DNA from: Liolophura sinensis
Taxonomy: Eukaryota > Mollusca > Polyplacophora > Chitonida > Chitonidae
Length of the DNA stretch: 64,000 nucleotides
Assembly (NCBI RefSeq): GCF_032854445.1
Contig: NC_088305.1
Coordinates: forward strand, 18,153,717-18,217,716
Direction of reading: 5' to 3'
Shown here: positions 25,219 through 39,654 of the stretch, one piece after another
How the letters are laid out: each line of letters opens with the position of its first letter
Position numbering within the stretch: the first letter of the stretch is position 1
Translations under genes and position numbers: made by a program
The notes under the pieces: generated by a model
What the model was told of the DNA's origin: nothing
What the model saw: only the letters and a program-made list of their open reading frames with translations
Databases searched by the model: none

Positions 25219-25764
25219 TTATGGACGGTGTCTGTGCATCTTTCGCTTGGTATTCAAAGGACAGTACTTCAAGGTGTGGGCCATGTCTCCAGAGCTGCTG
25301 CAGATCGGGCAGGTGTATCGTCGGAGAATGGGACAAGTTACTCTTCCGGAGTCGTCTTTTAGCACGTGGCTGCCATACACTGACAAGGGTTCTCCGTTGT
25401 TCTTGCAGAATACGCAGTGCCGTGAGACGCCGTTGACCCTGTTGTGAAGAAAACATGCGGTGGCCTTGGTGCGATATTGGTCATGATGGGGCAGGTGGCG
25501 CCCAGAAGGATTGCTTCGCATTTTAATCTGGAACATGTCGTATTCGTCCAGCGCATGATCTGTCCCATTGGTGTAAAAGTCGTACCACTCTATGGATCGG
25601 ACATAGTCTAAATGGTATTCCGGTACTGTAGACAGGCACAGAACGTCTGGATTTAACTGCCACTCACCGCAACAGTCAGAGGACGACGAGCTTGAAAAGG
25701 AGGAATTGTGTTGAGACTGCGGGCTCACTTGCCTTGAGGATACACGGTGTTGGGACATAGCCAT
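25219..25764 (-). CDS. nanos: Nanos copy 17, short form type A (181 aa)
   Basis: Protein identical to copy 4 (Arg7, Arg178). No TATA box. It is followed by a type E-like copy rather than type B, so the block order is disturbed here. Confidence 0.93.
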   Translation of the reverse strand: MAMSQHRVSSRQVSPQSQHNSSFSSSSSSDCCGEWQLNPDVLCLSTVPEYHLDYVRSIEWYDFYTNGTDHALDEYDMFQIKMRSNPSGRHLPHHDQYRTKATACFLHNRVNGVSRHCVFCKNNGEPLSVYGSHVLKDDSGRVTCPILRRYTCPICSSSGDMAHTLKYCPLNTKRKMHRHRP

Positions 25765-26738
25765 AAGAAAGTATAACTCATCAACTGTGGTGATGTTTAG
25801 TAATTGTTGGTCTGTAAGAATGTCTTCTCATCAGGAGGGCATTCTGGATGACTTCAGACGGATTACGCCCCCTGTCATATGTTGATAGCAATCTTGTTAC
25901 ATGGAGATAGCCGGTAAATAAGCGGCATGCCGTTTGATATGTGTCTATGAGAAGGGATTGGCCACTCCGTTAGCTTGTGTACGTGTGCACTCGATAAAGA
26001 ATCCGAACCATGAATGTGGAATTTGAAGATTTTCTTTTCAATATTATTCCATTAAAGTTGCCCAGAAATTGTATTTTTCTTGTACGTGTTAGCTGTTGAA
26101 TTAATGAGGAATGCTAAAGCTACCGCCTTTGTGATTCTGTTTGAAGAAAGGTTTCTTTTGAAAAAATGTTTAAATGTCATTTATATTTCTTGTAGATCAC
26201 AATAAAAACAGTATTAGGCCTCATACCTTTTTTCTGTCCCTGAGATAGTCTCGTAGCGCCATGTTGTCAAGTTCTCTTTACAACTTACTTTGCGAAGAGA
26301 TGTGAGTAAAAATAGAATAAAGGAAAGAGAATCAAATGGGTGTTTATAAAATAAATAAGGGAATTTTGTCGTAAATGGATATGAGTGTTGTGAATTTATG
26401 CATAAAATATTGTTCTGTACACACTTTTTAGACAACGAAGTAAAGATTGTGCAGTAATGAAGAAGAAAGAGTATAAGGTGTTAGAATTTTTTTATATGTA
26501 ACTGTTTGACGCAATACCTGTAGAGACGTTCAGGTTTGAATATGTCGGACTAGTTATATGCTGGACAGTAATGAAAGCTGGTAATATTATTGAGCAAGTC
26601 TAAGAGTCAAAGAGTTTGTTGTTTTCATTCAATGCTTTTTATTTTCTCACTTGGTAACATCGAACAAGGAAGAACGGTGATATGTTCTCTTTAGCACTCA
26701 AAGAAATAGCACAATATGTATGTTTAAGCTAGCACAAG

Positions 26739-27347
26739 TTATGGACGGTGGCTGTGCATCTTTCGCTTGGTATTCAAAGGACAGTACTTCAAGGTGTGGG
26801 CCATGTCTCCAGAGCTGCTGCAGATCGGGCAGGTGTATCGTCGGAGAATGGGACAAGTTACTCTTCCGGAGTCGTCTTTTAGCACGTGGCTGCCATACAC
26901 TGACAAGGGTTCTCCGTTGTTCTTGCAGAATACGCAGTGCCGTGAGACGCCGTTGACCCTGTTGTGAAGAAAACATGCGGTGGCCTTGGTGCGATATTGG
27001 TCATGATGGGGCAGGTGGCGCCCAGAAGGATTGCTTCGCATTTTAATCTGGAACATGTCGTATTCGTCCAGCGCATGATCTGTCCCATTGGTGTAAAAGT
27101 CGTACCACTCTATGGATCGGACATAGTCTAAATGGTATTCCGGTACTGTAGACAGGCACAGAGCTTCTGGATTTAACTGCCACTCACCGCAACAGTCAGA
27201 GGACGACGAGCTTGAAAAGGAGGAATTGTGTTGAGACTGCGGGCTCACTTGCCTTGAGGATACACTGTTTTGGGACATAGCCATAATGCTTTCTGCTAGG
27301 GCAGAGGTGAGTTGCTGATACATGTTTACAAGTAAACTGGCTGGCAT
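26739..27347 (-). CDS. nanos: Nanos copy 18, chimeric long form (C 5' end, E body; 202 aa)
   Basis: Asn6 and the 5' end are type C, whereas Glu40-Ala41 and Thr143 are type E. The switch lies in the roughly 100 bp between those codons. TATA box at 27393-27400. Zinc ligands intact. Confidence 0.93.
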   Translation of the reverse strand: MPASLLVNMYQQLTSALAESIMAMSQNSVSSRQVSPQSQHNSSFSSSSSSDCCGEWQLNPEALCLSTVPEYHLDYVRSIEWYDFYTNGTDHALDEYDMFQIKMRSNPSGRHLPHHDQYRTKATACFLHNRVNGVSRHCVFCKNNGEPLSVYGSHVLKDDSGRVTCPILRRYTCPICSSSGDMAHTLKYCPLNTKRKMHSHRP

Positions 27348-28410
27348 TGACTGTTGGACAGAAGTTATGAGTATCCGTGTGAAATCAGCATGTATTTATA
27401 TGGTAGCTGTGCATTGTTCTCAGTAGGGGATAGTTTAAGAAAGTATAACTCATCAACTGTGGTAATGTTTAGTAATTGTTGGTCTGTGAGAATGTCTTCT
27501 CATCAGGAGGGCATTCTGGATGACTTCAGACGGATTACGCCCCCTGTCATATGTTGATAGCAATCTTGTTACATGGAGATAGCCGGTAAATAAGCGGCAT
27601 GCCGTTTGATATGTGTCTATGAGAAGGGATTGGCCACTCCGTTAGCTTGTGTACGTGTGCACTCGATAAAGAATCCGAACCATGAATGTGGAATTTGAAG
27701 ATTTTCTTTTCAATATTATTCCATTAAAGTTGCCCAGAAATTGTATTTTTCTTGTACGTGTTAGCTGTTGAATTAATGAGGAATGCTAAAGCTACCGCCT
27801 TTGTGATTCTGTTTGAAGAAAGGTTTCTTTTGAAAAAATGTTTAAATGTCATTTATATTTCTTGTAGATTACAATAAAAACAGTATTAGGCCTCATACCT
27901 TTTTTCTGTCCCTGAGATAGTCTCGTAGCGCCATGTTGTCAAGTTCTCTTTACAACTTACTTTGCGAAGAGATGTGAGTAAAAATAGAATAAAGGAAAGA
28001 GAATCAAATGGGTGTTTATAAAATAAATAAGGGAATTTTGTCGTAAATGGATATGAGTGTTGTGAATTTATGCATAAAATATTGTTCTGTACACACTTTT
28101 TAGACAACGAAGTAAAGATTGTGCAGTAATGAAGAAGAAAGAGTATAAGGTGTTAGAATTTTTTTATATGTAACTGTTTGACGCAATACCTGTAGAGACG
28201 TTCAGGTTTGAATATGTCGGACTAGTTATATGCTGGACAGTAATGAAAGCTGGTAATATTATTGAGCAAGTCTAAGAGTCAAAGAGTTTGTTGTTTTCAT
28301 TCAATGCTTTTTATTTTCTCACTTGGTAACATCGAACAAGGAAGAATGGTGATATGTTTTCTTTAGCACTCAAAGAAATAGCACAGTATGTATGTTTAAG
28401 CTAGCACAAG

Positions 28411-28953
28411 TTATGGACGGTGGCTGTGCATCTTTCGCTTGGTATTCAAAGGACAGTACTTCAAGGTGTGGGCCATGTCTCCAGAGCTGCTGCAGATCGG
28501 GCAGGTGTATCGTCGGAGAATTGGACAAGTTACTCTTCCGGAGTCGTCTTTTAGCACGTGGCTGCCATACACTGACAAGGGTTCTCCGTTGTTCTTGCAG
28601 AATACGCAGTGCCGTGAGACGCCGTTGACCCTGTTGTGAAGAAAACATGCGGTGGCCTTGGTGCGATATTGGTCATGATGGGGCAGGTGGCGCCCAGAAG
28701 GATTGCTTCGCATTTTAATCTGGAACATGTATTCGTCCAGCGCATGATCTGTCCCATTGGTGTAAAAGTCGTACCACTCTATGGATCGGACATAGTCTAA
28801 ATGGTATTCCGGTACTGTAAACAGGCACAGAACGTCTGGATTTAACTGCCACTCACCGCAAAAGTCAGAGGACGACGAGCTTGAAAAGGAGGAATTGTGT
28901 TGAGACTGCGGGCTCACTTGCCTTGAGGATACACTGTGTTGGGACATAGCCAT
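28411..28953 (-). CDS. nanos: Nanos copy 19, short form type B variant (180 aa)
   Basis: Type B (Asp76 deletion, Phe31, Phe45) but with Ala where other B copies have Thr101, the residue of all other types. Conversion or reversion is possible. No TATA box. Both fingers intact. Confidence 0.93.
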   Translation of the reverse strand: MAMSQHSVSSRQVSPQSQHNSSFSSSSSSDFCGEWQLNPDVLCLFTVPEYHLDYVRSIEWYDFYTNGTDHALDEYMFQIKMRSNPSGRHLPHHDQYRTKATACFLHNRVNGVSRHCVFCKNNGEPLSVYGSHVLKDDSGRVTCPILRRYTCPICSSSGDMAHTLKYCPLNTKRKMHSHRP

Positions 28954-29927
28954 AAGAAAGTATAACTCATCAACTGTGGTGATGTTTAGTAATTGTTGGT
29001 CTGTGAGAATGTCTTCTCATCAGGAGGGCAGACTGGATGACTTCAGACGGATTACGCCCCCTGTCATATGTTGATAGCAATTTTGTTACATGGAGATAGC
29101 CGGTAAATAAGCGGCATGCCGTTTGATATGTGTCTATGAGAAGAGATTGGCCACTCCGTTAGCTTGTGTACGTGTGCACTCGATAAAGAATCCGAACCAT
29201 GAATGTGGAATTTGAAGTTTTTCTTTTCAATATTATTCCATTAAAGTTGCCCAGAAATTGTATTTTTCTTGTACGTGTTAGCTGTTGAATTAATGAGGAA
29301 TGCTAAAGCTACCGCCTTTGTGATTCTGTTTGAAGAAAGGTTTCTTTTGAAAAAATGTTTAAATGTCATTTATATTTCTTGTAGATTACAATAAAGAAAG
29401 TATTAGGCCTCATACCTTTTTTCTGTCCCTGAGATAGTCTCGTAGCGCCATGTTGTCAAGTTCTCTTTACAACTTACTTTGCGAAGAGATGTGAGTAAAA
29501 ATAGAATAAAGGAAAGAGAATCAAATGGGTGTTTATAAAATAAATAAGGGAATTTTGTCGTAAATGGATATGAGTGTTGTGAAATTATGCATAAAATATT
29601 GTTCTGTAAACACTTTTTAGACAACGAAGTAAAGATTGTGCAGTAATGAAGAAGAAAGAGTATAAGGTGTTAGAATTTTTTTACATGTAACTGTTTGACG
29701 CAATACCTGTAGAGACGTTCAGGTTTGAATATGTCGGACTAGTTATATGCTGGACAGTAATGAAAGCTGGTAATATTATTGAGCAAGTCTAAGAGTCAAA
29801 GAGTTTGTTGTTTTCATTCAATGCTTTTTATTTTCTCACTTGGTAACATCGAACAAGGAAGAATGGTGATATGTTCTCTTTAGCACTCAAAGAAATAGCA
29901 CAATATGTATGTTTAAGCTAGCACAAG

Positions 29928-30536
29928 TTATGGACGGTGTCTGTGCATCTTTCGCTTGGTATTCAAAGGACAGTACTTCAAGGTGTGGGCCATGTCTCCA
30001 GAGCTGCTGCAGATCGGGCAGGTGTATCGTCGGAGAATGGGACAAGAGACTCTTCCGGAGTCGTCTTTTAGCACGTGGCTGCCATACACTGACAAGGGTT
30101 CTCCGTTGTTCTTGCAGAATACGCAGTGCCGTGAGACGCCGTTGACCCTGTTGTGAAGAAAACATGCGGTGGCCTTGGTGCGATATTGGTCATGATGGGG
30201 CAGGTGGCGCCCAGAAGGATTGCTTCGCATTTTAATCTGGAACATGTCGTATTCGTCCAGCGCATGATCTGTCCCATTGGTGTAAAAGTCGTACCACTCT
30301 ATGGATCGGACATAGTCTAAATGGTATTCCGGTACTGTAGACAGGCACAGAAGGTCTGGATTTAACTGCCACTCACCGCAACAGTCAGAGGACGACGAGC
30401 TTGAAAAGGAGGAATTGTGTTGAGACTGCGGGCTCACTTGCCTTGAGGATACACTGCTTTGGGACATAGCCATAATGCTTTCTGCTAGGGCAGAGGTGAG
30501 TTGCTGATACATGTTTACAAGTAAACTGGCTGGCAT
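29928..30536 (-). CDS. nanos: Nanos copy 20, long form type C variant (202 aa)
   Basis: Type C body (Ser143) with Ser6 and Leu41, both private, plus Arg178 as in type A. It is the most divergent of the open long copies, yet all zinc ligands are kept. TATA box at 30582-30589. Confidence 0.93.
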   Translation of the reverse strand: MPASLLVNMYQQLTSALAESIMAMSQSSVSSRQVSPQSQHNSSFSSSSSSDCCGEWQLNPDLLCLSTVPEYHLDYVRSIEWYDFYTNGTDHALDEYDMFQIKMRSNPSGRHLPHHDQYRTKATACFLHNRVNGVSRHCVFCKNNGEPLSVYGSHVLKDDSGRVSCPILRRYTCPICSSSGDMAHTLKYCPLNTKRKMHRHRP

Positions 30537-31600
30537 TGACTGTTGGACAGAAGTTATGAGTATCCGTGTGAAATCAGCATGTATTTATATGGTAGCTGTG
30601 CATTGTTCTCAGTAGGGGATAGCTTAAGAAAGTATAACTCATCAACTGTGGTAATGTTTAGTAATTGTTGGTCTGTGAGAATGTCTTCTCATCAGGAGGG
30701 CAGTCTGGATGGCTTCAGACGGATTACGCCCCCTGTCATATGTTGATAGCAATTTTGTTACATGGAGATAGCCGGTAAATAAGCGGCATGCCGTTTGATA
30801 TGTGTCTATGAGAAGAGATTGGCCACTCCGTTAGCTTGTGTACGTGTGCACTCGATAAAGAATCCGAACCATGAATGTGGAATTTGAAGTTTTTCTTTTC
30901 AATATTATTCCATTAAAGTTGCCCAGAAATTGTATTTTTCTTGTACGTGTTAGCTGTTGAATTAATGAGGAATGCTAAAGCTACCGCCTTTGTGATTCTG
31001 TTTGAAGAAAGGTTTCTTTTGAAAAAATGTTTAAATGTCATTTATATTTCTTGTAGATTACAATAAAGAAAGTATTAGGCCTCATACCTTTTTTCTGTCC
31101 CTGAGATAGTCTCGTAGCGCCATGTTGTCAAGTTCTCTTTACAACTTACTTTGCGAAGAGATGTGAGTAAAAATAGAATAAAGGAAAGAGAATCAAATGG
31201 GTGTTTATAAAATAAATAAGGGAATTTTGTCGTAAATGGATATGAGTGTTGTGAAATTATGCATAAAATATTGTTCTGTAAACACTTTTTAGACAACGAA
31301 GTAAAGATTGTGCAGTAATGAAGAAGAAAGAGTATAAGGTGTTAGAATTTTTTTTATATGTAACTGTTTGACGCAATACCTGTAGAGACGTTCAGGTTTG
31401 AATATGTCGGACTAGTTATATGCTGGACAGTAATGAAAGCTGGTAATATTATTGAGCAAGTCTAAGAGTCAAAGAGTTTGTTGTTTTCATTCAATGCTTT
31501 TTATTTTCTCACTTGGTAACATCGAACAAGGAAGAATGGTGATATGTTCTCTTTAGCACTCAAAGAAATAGCACAATATGTATGTTTAAGCTAGCACAAG

Positions 31601-32209
31601 TTATGGACGGTGGCTGTGCATCTTTCGCTTGGTATTCAAAGGACAGTACTTCAAGGTGTGGGCCATGTCTCCAGAGCTGCTGCAGATCGGGCAGGTGTAT
31701 CGTCGGAGAATGGGACAAGAGACTCTTCCGGAGTCGTCTTTTAGCACGTGGCTGCCATACACTGACAAGGGTTCTCCGTTGTTCTTGCAGAATACGCAGT
31801 GCCGTGAGACGCCGTTGACCCTGTTGTGAAGAAAACATGCGGTGGCCTTGGTGCGATATTGGTCATGATGGGGCAGGTGGCGCCCAGAAGGATTGCTTCG
31901 CATTTTAATCTGGAACATGTCGTATTCGTCCAGCGCATGATCTGTCCCATTGGTGTAAAAGTCGTACCACTCTATGGATCGGACATAGTCTAAATGGTAT
32001 TCCGGTACTGTAGACAGGCACATAACGTCTGGATTTAACTGCCACTCACCGCAACAGTCAGAGGACGACGAGCTTGAAAAGGAGGAATTGTGTTGAGACT
32101 GCGGGCTCACTTGCCTTGAGGATACACTGTTTTGGGACATAGCCATAATGCTTTCTGCTAGGGCAGAGGTGAGTTGCTGATACATGTTTACAAGTAAACT
32201 GGCTGGCAT
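31601..32209 (-). CDS. nanos: Nanos copy 21, long form type C variant (202 aa)
   Basis: Type C (Asn6, Ser143) with a private Leu42Met change. TATA box at 32255-32262. Both fingers intact. Confidence 0.94.
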   Translation of the reverse strand: MPASLLVNMYQQLTSALAESIMAMSQNSVSSRQVSPQSQHNSSFSSSSSSDCCGEWQLNPDVMCLSTVPEYHLDYVRSIEWYDFYTNGTDHALDEYDMFQIKMRSNPSGRHLPHHDQYRTKATACFLHNRVNGVSRHCVFCKNNGEPLSVYGSHVLKDDSGRVSCPILRRYTCPICSSSGDMAHTLKYCPLNTKRKMHSHRP

Positions 32210-33272
32210 TGACTGTTGGACAGAAGTTATGAGTATCCGTGTGAAATCAGCATGTATTTATATGGTAGCTGTGCATTGTTCTCAGTAGGGGATAGCTTAA
32301 GAAAGTATAACTCATCAACTGTGGTAATGTTTAGTAATTGTTGGTCTGTGAGAATGTCTTCTCATCAGGAGGGCAGTCTGGATGGCTTCAGACGGATTAC
32401 GCCCCCTGTCATATGTTGATAGCAATCTTGTTACATGGAGATAGCCGGTAAATAAGCGGCATGCCGTTTGATATGTGTCTATGAGAAGGGATTGGCCACT
32501 CCGTTAGCTTGTGTACGTGTGCACTCGATAAAGAATCCGAACCATGAATGTGGAATTTGAAGTTTTTCTTTTCAATATTATTCCATTAAAGTTGCCCAGA
32601 AATTGTATTTTTCTTGTACGTGTTAGGTGTTGAATTAATGAGGAATGCTAAAGCTACCGAGTCTGTGATTCTGTTTGAAGAAAGGTTTCTTTTGAAAAAA
32701 TGTTTAAATGTCATTTATATTTCTTGTAGATTACAATAAAGAAAGTATTAGGCCTCATACCTTTTTTCTGTCCCTGAGATAGTCTCGTAGCGCCATGTTG
32801 TCAAGTTCTCTTTACAACTTACTTTGCGAAGAGATGTGAGTAAAAATAGAATAAAGGAAAGAGAATCAAATGGGTGTTTATAAAATAAATAAGGGAATTT
32901 TGTCGTAAATGGATATGAGTGTTGTGAAATTATGCATAAAATATTGTTCTGTACACACTTTTTAGACAACGAAGTAAAGATTGTGCAGTAATGAAGAAGA
33001 AAGTGTATAAGGTGTTAGAATTTTTTTATATGTAACTGTTTGACGCAATACCTGTAGAGACGTTCAGATTTGAATATGTCGGACTAGTTATATGCTGGAT
33101 AGTAATGAAAGCTGGTATTATTGTTGAGCAAGTCTAAGAGTCAAAGAGTTTGTTGTTTTCATTCAATGCGTTTTATTTTCTCACTTGGGAACATCGAACA
33201 AGGAAGAACGGTGATATGTTCTCTTTAGCACTCAAAGAAATAGCACAATATGTATGTTTAAGCTAGCACAAG

Positions 33273-33881
33273 TTATGGACGGTGGCTGTGCATCTTTCGC
33301 TTGGTATTCAAAGGACAGTACTTCAAGGTGTGGGCCATGTCTCCAAAGCTGCTGCAGATCGGGCAGGTGTATCGTCGGAGAATGGGACAAGTTACTCTTC
33401 CGGAGTCGTCTTTTAGCACGTGGCTGCCATACACTGACAAGGGTTCTCCGTTGTTCTTGCAGAATACGCAGTGCCGTGAGACGCCGTTGACCCTGTTGTG
33501 AAGAAAACATGCGGTGGCCTTGGTGCGATATTGGTCATGATGGGGCAGGTGGCGCCCAGAAGGATTGCTTCGCATTTTAATCTGGAACATGTCGTATTCG
33601 TCCAGCGCATGATCTGTCCCATTGGTGTAAAAGTCGTACCACTCTATGGATCGGACATAGTCTAAATGGTATTCCGGTACTGTAGACAGGCACAGAGCGT
33701 CTGGATTTAACTGCCACTCACCGCAACAGTCAGAGGACGACGAGCTTGAAAAGGAGGAATTGTGTTGAGACTGCGGGCTCACTTGCCTTGAGGATACACT
33801 GTGTTGGGACATAGCCATAATGCTTTCCGCTAGGGCAGAGGTGAGTTGCTGATACATGTTTACAAGTAAACTGGCTGGCAT
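33273..33881 (-). CDS. nanos: Nanos copy 22, long form type D (202 aa)
   Basis: Protein identical to copy 7 (Ala41, Phe158). TATA box at 33927-33934. Confidence 0.94.
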   Translation of the reverse strand: MPASLLVNMYQQLTSALAESIMAMSQHSVSSRQVSPQSQHNSSFSSSSSSDCCGEWQLNPDALCLSTVPEYHLDYVRSIEWYDFYTNGTDHALDEYDMFQIKMRSNPSGRHLPHHDQYRTKATACFLHNRVNGVSRHCVFCKNNGEPLSVYGSHVLKDDSGRVTCPILRRYTCPICSSFGDMAHTLKYCPLNTKRKMHSHRP

Positions 33882-34945
33882 TGACTGTTGGACAGAAGTT
33901 ATGAGTATCCGTGTGAAATCAGCATGTATTTATATGGTAGCTGTGCATTGTTCTCAGTAGGGGATAGCTTAAGAAAGTATAACTCATCAACTGTGGTAAT
34001 GTTTAGTAATTGTTGGTCTGTGAGAATGTCTTCTCATCAGGAGGGCAGTCTGGATGGCTTCAGACGGATTACGCCCCCTGTCATATGTTGATAGCAATCT
34101 TGTTACATGGAGATAGCCGGTAAATAAGCGGCATGCCGTTTGATATGTGTCTATGAGAAGGGATTGGCCACTCCGTTAGCTTGTGTACATGTGCACTCGA
34201 TAAAGAATCCGAACCATGAATGTGGAATTTGAAGTTTTTCTTTTCAATATTATTCCATTAAAGTTGCCCAGAAATTGTATTTTTCTTGTACGTGTTAGGA
34301 GTTGATTTAATGAGGAATGCTAAAGCTACCGCCTTTGTGATTCTGTTTGAAGAAAGGTTTCTTTTGAAAAAATGTTTAAATGTCATTTATATTTCTTGTA
34401 GATTACAATAAAGAAAGTATTAGGCCTCATACCTTTTTTCTGTCCCTGAGATAGTCTCGTAGCGCCATGTTGTCAAGTTCTCTTTACAACTTACTTTGCG
34501 AAGAGATGTGAGTAAAAATAGAATAAAGGAAAGAGAATCAAATGGGTGTTTATAAAATAAATAAGGGAATTTTGTCGTAAATGGATATGAGTGTTGTGAA
34601 ATTATGCATAAAATATTGTTCTGTACACACTTTTTAGACAACGAAGTAAAGATTGTGCAGTAATGAAGAAGAAAGAGTATAAGGTGTTAGAATTTTTTTT
34701 ATATGTAACTGTTTGACGCAATACCTGTAGAGACGTTCAGGTTTGAATATGTCGGACTAGTTATATGCTGGATAGTAATGAAAGCTGGTATTATTGTTGA
34801 GCAAGTCTAAGAGTCAAAGAGTTTGTTGTTTTCATTCAATGCGTTTTATTTTCTCACTTGGTAACATCGAACAAGGAAGAACGGTGATATGTTCTCTTTA
34901 GCACTCAAAGAAATAGCACAATATGTATGTTTAAGCTAGCACAAG

Positions 34946-35491
34946 TTATGGACGGTGTCTGTGCATCTTTCGCTTGGTATTCAAAGGACAGTACTTCAAG
35001 GTGTGGGCCATGTCTCCAGAGCTGCTGCAGATCGGGCAGGTGTATCGTCGGAGAATGGGACAAGTTACTCTTCCGGAGTCGTCTTTTAGCACGTGGCTGC
35101 CATACACTGACAAGGGTTCTCCGTTGTTCTTGCAGAATACGCAGTGCCGTGAGACGCCGTTGACCCTGTTGTGAAGAAAACATGCGGTGGCCTTGGTGCG
35201 ATATTGGTCATGATGGGGCAGGTGGCGCCCAGAAGGATTGCTTCGCATTTTAATCTGGAACATGTCGTATTCGTCCAGCGCATGATCTGTCCCATTGGTG
35301 TAAAAGTCGTACCACTCTATGGATCGGACATAGTCTAAATGGTATTCCGGTACTGTAGACAGGCACAGAACGTCTGGATTTAACTGCCACTCACCGCAAC
35401 AGTCAGAGGACGACGAGCTTGAAAAGGAGGAATTGTGTTGAGACTGCGGGCTCACTTGCCTTGAGGATACACGGTGTTGGGACATAGCCAT
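34946..35491 (-). CDS. nanos: Nanos copy 23, short form type A (181 aa)
   Basis: Protein identical to copy 4. No TATA box. Opens the second perfect A-B-C-D block (copies 23-26), whose length, 34,420 to 40,802, is 6,382 bp, exactly that of copies 4-7. Confidence 0.93.
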   Translation of the reverse strand: MAMSQHRVSSRQVSPQSQHNSSFSSSSSSDCCGEWQLNPDVLCLSTVPEYHLDYVRSIEWYDFYTNGTDHALDEYDMFQIKMRSNPSGRHLPHHDQYRTKATACFLHNRVNGVSRHCVFCKNNGEPLSVYGSHVLKDDSGRVTCPILRRYTCPICSSSGDMAHTLKYCPLNTKRKMHRHRP

Positions 35492-36465
35492 AAGAAAGTA
35501 TAACTCATCAACTGTGGTGATGTTTAGTAATTGTTGGTCTGTAAGAATGTCTTCTCATCAGGAGGGCATTCTGGATGACTTCAGACGGATTACGCCCCCT
35601 GTCATATGTTGATAGCAATCTTGTTACATGGAGATAGCCGGTAAATAAGCGGCATGCCGTTTGATATGTGTCTATGAGAAGGGATTGGCCACTCCGTTAG
35701 CTTGTGTACGTGTGCACTCGATAAAGAATCCGAACCATGAATGTGGAATTTGAACATTTTCTTTTCAATATTATTCCATTAAAGTTGCCCAGAAATTGTA
35801 TTTTTCTTGTACGTGTTAGCTGTTGAATTAATGAGGAATGCTAAAGCTACCGCCTTTGTGATTCTGTTTGAAGAAAGGTTTCTTTTGAAAAAATGTTTAA
35901 ATGTCATTTATATTTCTTGTAGATTACAATAAAAACAGTATTAGGCCTCATACCTTTTTTCTGTCCCTGAGATAGTCTCGTAGCGCCATGTTGTCAAGTT
36001 CTCTTTACAACTTACTTTGCGAAGAGATGTGAGTAAAAATAGAATAAAGGAAAGAGAATCAAATGGGTGTTTATAAAATAAATAAGGGAATTTTGTCGTA
36101 AATGGATATGAGTGTTGTGAATTTATGCATAAAATATTGTTCTGTACACACTTTTTAGACAACGAAGTAAAGATTGTGCAGTAATGAAGAAGAAAGAGTA
36201 TAAGGTGTTAGAATTTTTTTATATGTAACTGTTTGACGCAATACCTGTAGAGACGTTCAGGTTTGAATATGTCGGACTAGTTATATGCTGGACAGTAATG
36301 AAAGCTGGTAATATTATTGAGCAAGTCTAAGAGTCAAAGAGTTTGTTGTTTTCATTCAATGCTTTTTATTTTCTCACTTGGTAACATCGAACAAGGAAGA
36401 ATGGTGATATGTTTTCTTTAGCACTCAAAGAAATAGCACAGTATGTATGTTTAAGCTAGCACAAG

Positions 36466-37008
36466 TTATGGACGGTGGCTGTGCATCTTTCGCTTGGTAT
36501 TCAAAGGACAGTACTTCAAGGTGTGGGCCATGTCTCCAGAGCTGCTGCAGATCGGGCAGGTGTATCGTCGGAGAATTGGACAAGTTACTCTTCCGGAGTC
36601 GTCTTTTAGCACGTGGCTGCCATACACTGACAAGGGTTCTCCGTTGTTCTTGCAGAATACGCAGTGCCGTGAGACGCCGTTGACCCTGTTGTGAAGAAAA
36701 CATGCGGTGGTCTTGGTGCGATATTGGTCATGATGGGGCAGGTGGCGCCCAGAAGGATTGCTTCGCATTTTAATCTGGAACATGTATTCGTCCAGCGCAT
36801 GATCTGTCCCATTGGTGTAAAAGTCGTACCACTCTATGGATCGGACATAGTCTAAATGGTATTCCGGTACTGTAGACAGGCACAGAACGTCTGGATTTAA
36901 CTGCCACTCACCGCAAAAGTCAGAGGACGACGAGCTTGAAAAGGAGGAATTGTGTTGAGACTGCGGGCTCACTTGCCTTGAGGATACACTGTGTTGGGAC
37001 ATAGCCAT
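36466..37008 (-). CDS. nanos: Nanos copy 24, short form type B variant (180 aa)
   Basis: Type B (Asp76 deletion, Phe31, Thr101) with Ser45 instead of the Phe45 of copies 2, 5 and 14. No TATA box. Zinc ligands intact. Confidence 0.93.
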   Translation of the reverse strand: MAMSQHSVSSRQVSPQSQHNSSFSSSSSSDFCGEWQLNPDVLCLSTVPEYHLDYVRSIEWYDFYTNGTDHALDEYMFQIKMRSNPSGRHLPHHDQYRTKTTACFLHNRVNGVSRHCVFCKNNGEPLSVYGSHVLKDDSGRVTCPILRRYTCPICSSSGDMAHTLKYCPLNTKRKMHSHRP

Positions 37009-37982
37009 AAGAAAGTATAACTCATCAACTGTGGTGATGTTTAGTAATTGTTGGTCTGTGAGAATGTCTTCTCATCAGGAGGGCAGACTGGATGACTTCA
37101 GACGGATTACGCCCCCTGTCATATGTTGATAGCAATTTTGTTACATGGAGATAGCCGGTAAATAAGCGGCATGCCGTTTGATATGTGTCTATGAGAAGAG
37201 ATTGGCCACTCCGTTAGCTTGTGTACGTGTGCACTCGATAAAGAATCCGAACCATGAATGTGGAATTTGAAGTTTTTCTTTTCAATATTATTCCATTAAA
37301 GTTGCCCAGAAATTGTATTTTTCTTGTACGTGTTAGCTGTTGAATTAATGAGGAATGCTAAAGCTACCGCCTTTGTGATTCTGTTTGAAGAAAGGTTTCT
37401 TTTGAAAAAATGTTTAAATGTCATTTATATTTCTTGTAGATTACAATAAAGAAAGTATTAGGCCTCATACCTTTTTTCTGTCCCTGAGATAGTCTCGTAG
37501 CGCCATGTTGTCAAGTTCTCTTTACAACTTACTTTGCGAAGAGATGTGAGTAAAAATAGAATAAAGGAAAGAGAATCAAATGGGTGTTTATAAAATAAAT
37601 AAGGGAATTTTGTCGTAAATGGATATGAGTGTTGTGAAATTATGCATAAAATATTGTTCTGTAAACACTTTTTAGACAACGAAGTAAAGATTGTGCAGTA
37701 ATGAAGAAGAAAGAGTATAAGGTGTTAGAATTTTTTTACATGTAACTGTTTGACGCAATACCTGTAGAGACGTTCAGGTTTGAATATGTCGGACTAGTTA
37801 TATGCTGGACAGTAATGAAAGCTGGTAATATTATTGAGCAAGTCTAAGAGTCAAAGAGTTTGTTGTTTTCATTCAATGCTTTTTATTTTCTCACTTGGTA
37901 ACATCGAACAAGGAAGAATGGTGATATGTTCTCTTTAGCACTCAAAGAAATAGCACAATATGTATGTTTAAGCTAGCACAAG

Positions 37983-38591
37983 TTATGGACGGTGGCTGTG
38001 CATCTTTCGCTTGGTATTCAAAGGACAGTACTTCAAGGTGTGGGCCATGTCTCCAGAGCTGCTGCAGATCGGGCAGGTGTATCGTCGGAGAATGGGACAA
38101 GAGACTCTTCCGGAGTCGTCTTTTAGCACGTGGCTGCCATACACTGACAAGGGTTCTCCGTTGTTCTTGCAGAATACGCAGTGCCGTGAGACGCCGTTGA
38201 CCCTGTTGTGAAGAAAACATGCGGTGGCCTTGGTGCGATATTGGTCATGATGGGGCAGGTGGCGCCCAGAAGGATTGCTTCGCATTTTAATCTGGAACAT
38301 GTCGTATTCGTCCAGCGCATGATCTGTCCCATTGGTGTAAAAGTCGTACCACTCTATGGATCGGACATAGTCTAAATGGTATTCCGGTACTGTAGACAGG
38401 CACAGAACGTCTGGATTTAACTGCCACTCACCGCAACAGTCAGAGGACGACGAGCTTGAAAAGGAGGAATTGTGTTGAGACTGCGGGCTCACTTGCCTTG
38501 AGGATACACTGTTTTGGGACATAGCCATAATGCTTTCTGCTAGGGCAGAGGTGAGTTGCTGATACATGTTTACAAGTAAACTGGCTGGCAT
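37983..38591 (-). CDS. nanos: Nanos copy 25, long form type C (202 aa)
   Basis: Protein identical to copy 6. TATA box at 38637-38644. Confidence 0.94.
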   Translation of the reverse strand: MPASLLVNMYQQLTSALAESIMAMSQNSVSSRQVSPQSQHNSSFSSSSSSDCCGEWQLNPDVLCLSTVPEYHLDYVRSIEWYDFYTNGTDHALDEYDMFQIKMRSNPSGRHLPHHDQYRTKATACFLHNRVNGVSRHCVFCKNNGEPLSVYGSHVLKDDSGRVSCPILRRYTCPICSSSGDMAHTLKYCPLNTKRKMHSHRP

Positions 38592-39654
38592 TGACTGTTG
38601 GACAGAAGTTATGAGTATCCGTGTGAAATCAGCATGTATTTATATGGTAGCTGTGCATTGTTCTCAGTAGGGGATAGTTTAAGAAAGTATAACTCATCAA
38701 CTGTGGTAATGTTTAGTAATTGTTGGTCTGTGAGAATGTCTTCTCATCAGGAGGGCAGTCTGGATGGCTTCAGACGGATTACGCCCCCTGTCATATGTTG
38801 ATAGCAATCTTGTTACATGGAGATAGCCGGTAAATAAGCGGCATGCCGTTTGATATGTGTCTATGAGAAGGGATTGGCCACTCCGTTAGCTTGTGTACGT
38901 GTGCACTCGATAAAGAATCCGAACCATGAATGTGGAATTTGAAGTTTTTCTTTTCAATATTATTCCATTAAAGTTGCCCAGAAATTGTATTTTTCTTGTA
39001 CGTGTTAGGTGTTGAATTAATGAGGAATGCTAAAGCTACCGAGTCTGTGATTCTGTTTGAAGAAAGGTTTCTTTTGAAAAAATGTTTAAATGTCATTTAT
39101 ATTTCTTGTAGATTACAATAAAGAAAGTATTAGGCCTCATACCTTTTTTCTGTCCCTGAGATAGTCTCGTAGCGCCATGTTGTCAAGTTCTCTTTACAAC
39201 TTACTTTGCGAAGAGATGTGAGTAAAAATAGAATAAAGGAAAGAGAATCAAATGGGTGTTTATAAAATAAATAAGGGAATTTTGTCGTAAATGGATATGA
39301 GTGTTGTGAAATTATGCATAAAATATTGTTCTGTACACACTTTTTAGACAACGAAGTAAAGATTGTGCAGTAATGAAGAAGAAAGTGTATAAGGTGTTAG
39401 AATTTTTTTATATGTAACTGTTTGACGCAATACCTGTAGAGACGTTCAGATTTGAATATGTCGGACTAGTTATATGCTGGATAGTAATGAAAGCTGGTAT
39501 TATTGTTGAGCAAGTCTAAGAGTCAAAGAGTTTGTTGTTTTCATTCAATGCGTTTTATTTTCTCACTTGGGAACATCGAACAAGGAAGAACGGTGATATG
39601 TTCTCTTTAGCACTCAAAGAAATAGCACAATATGTATGTTTAAGCTAGCACAAG

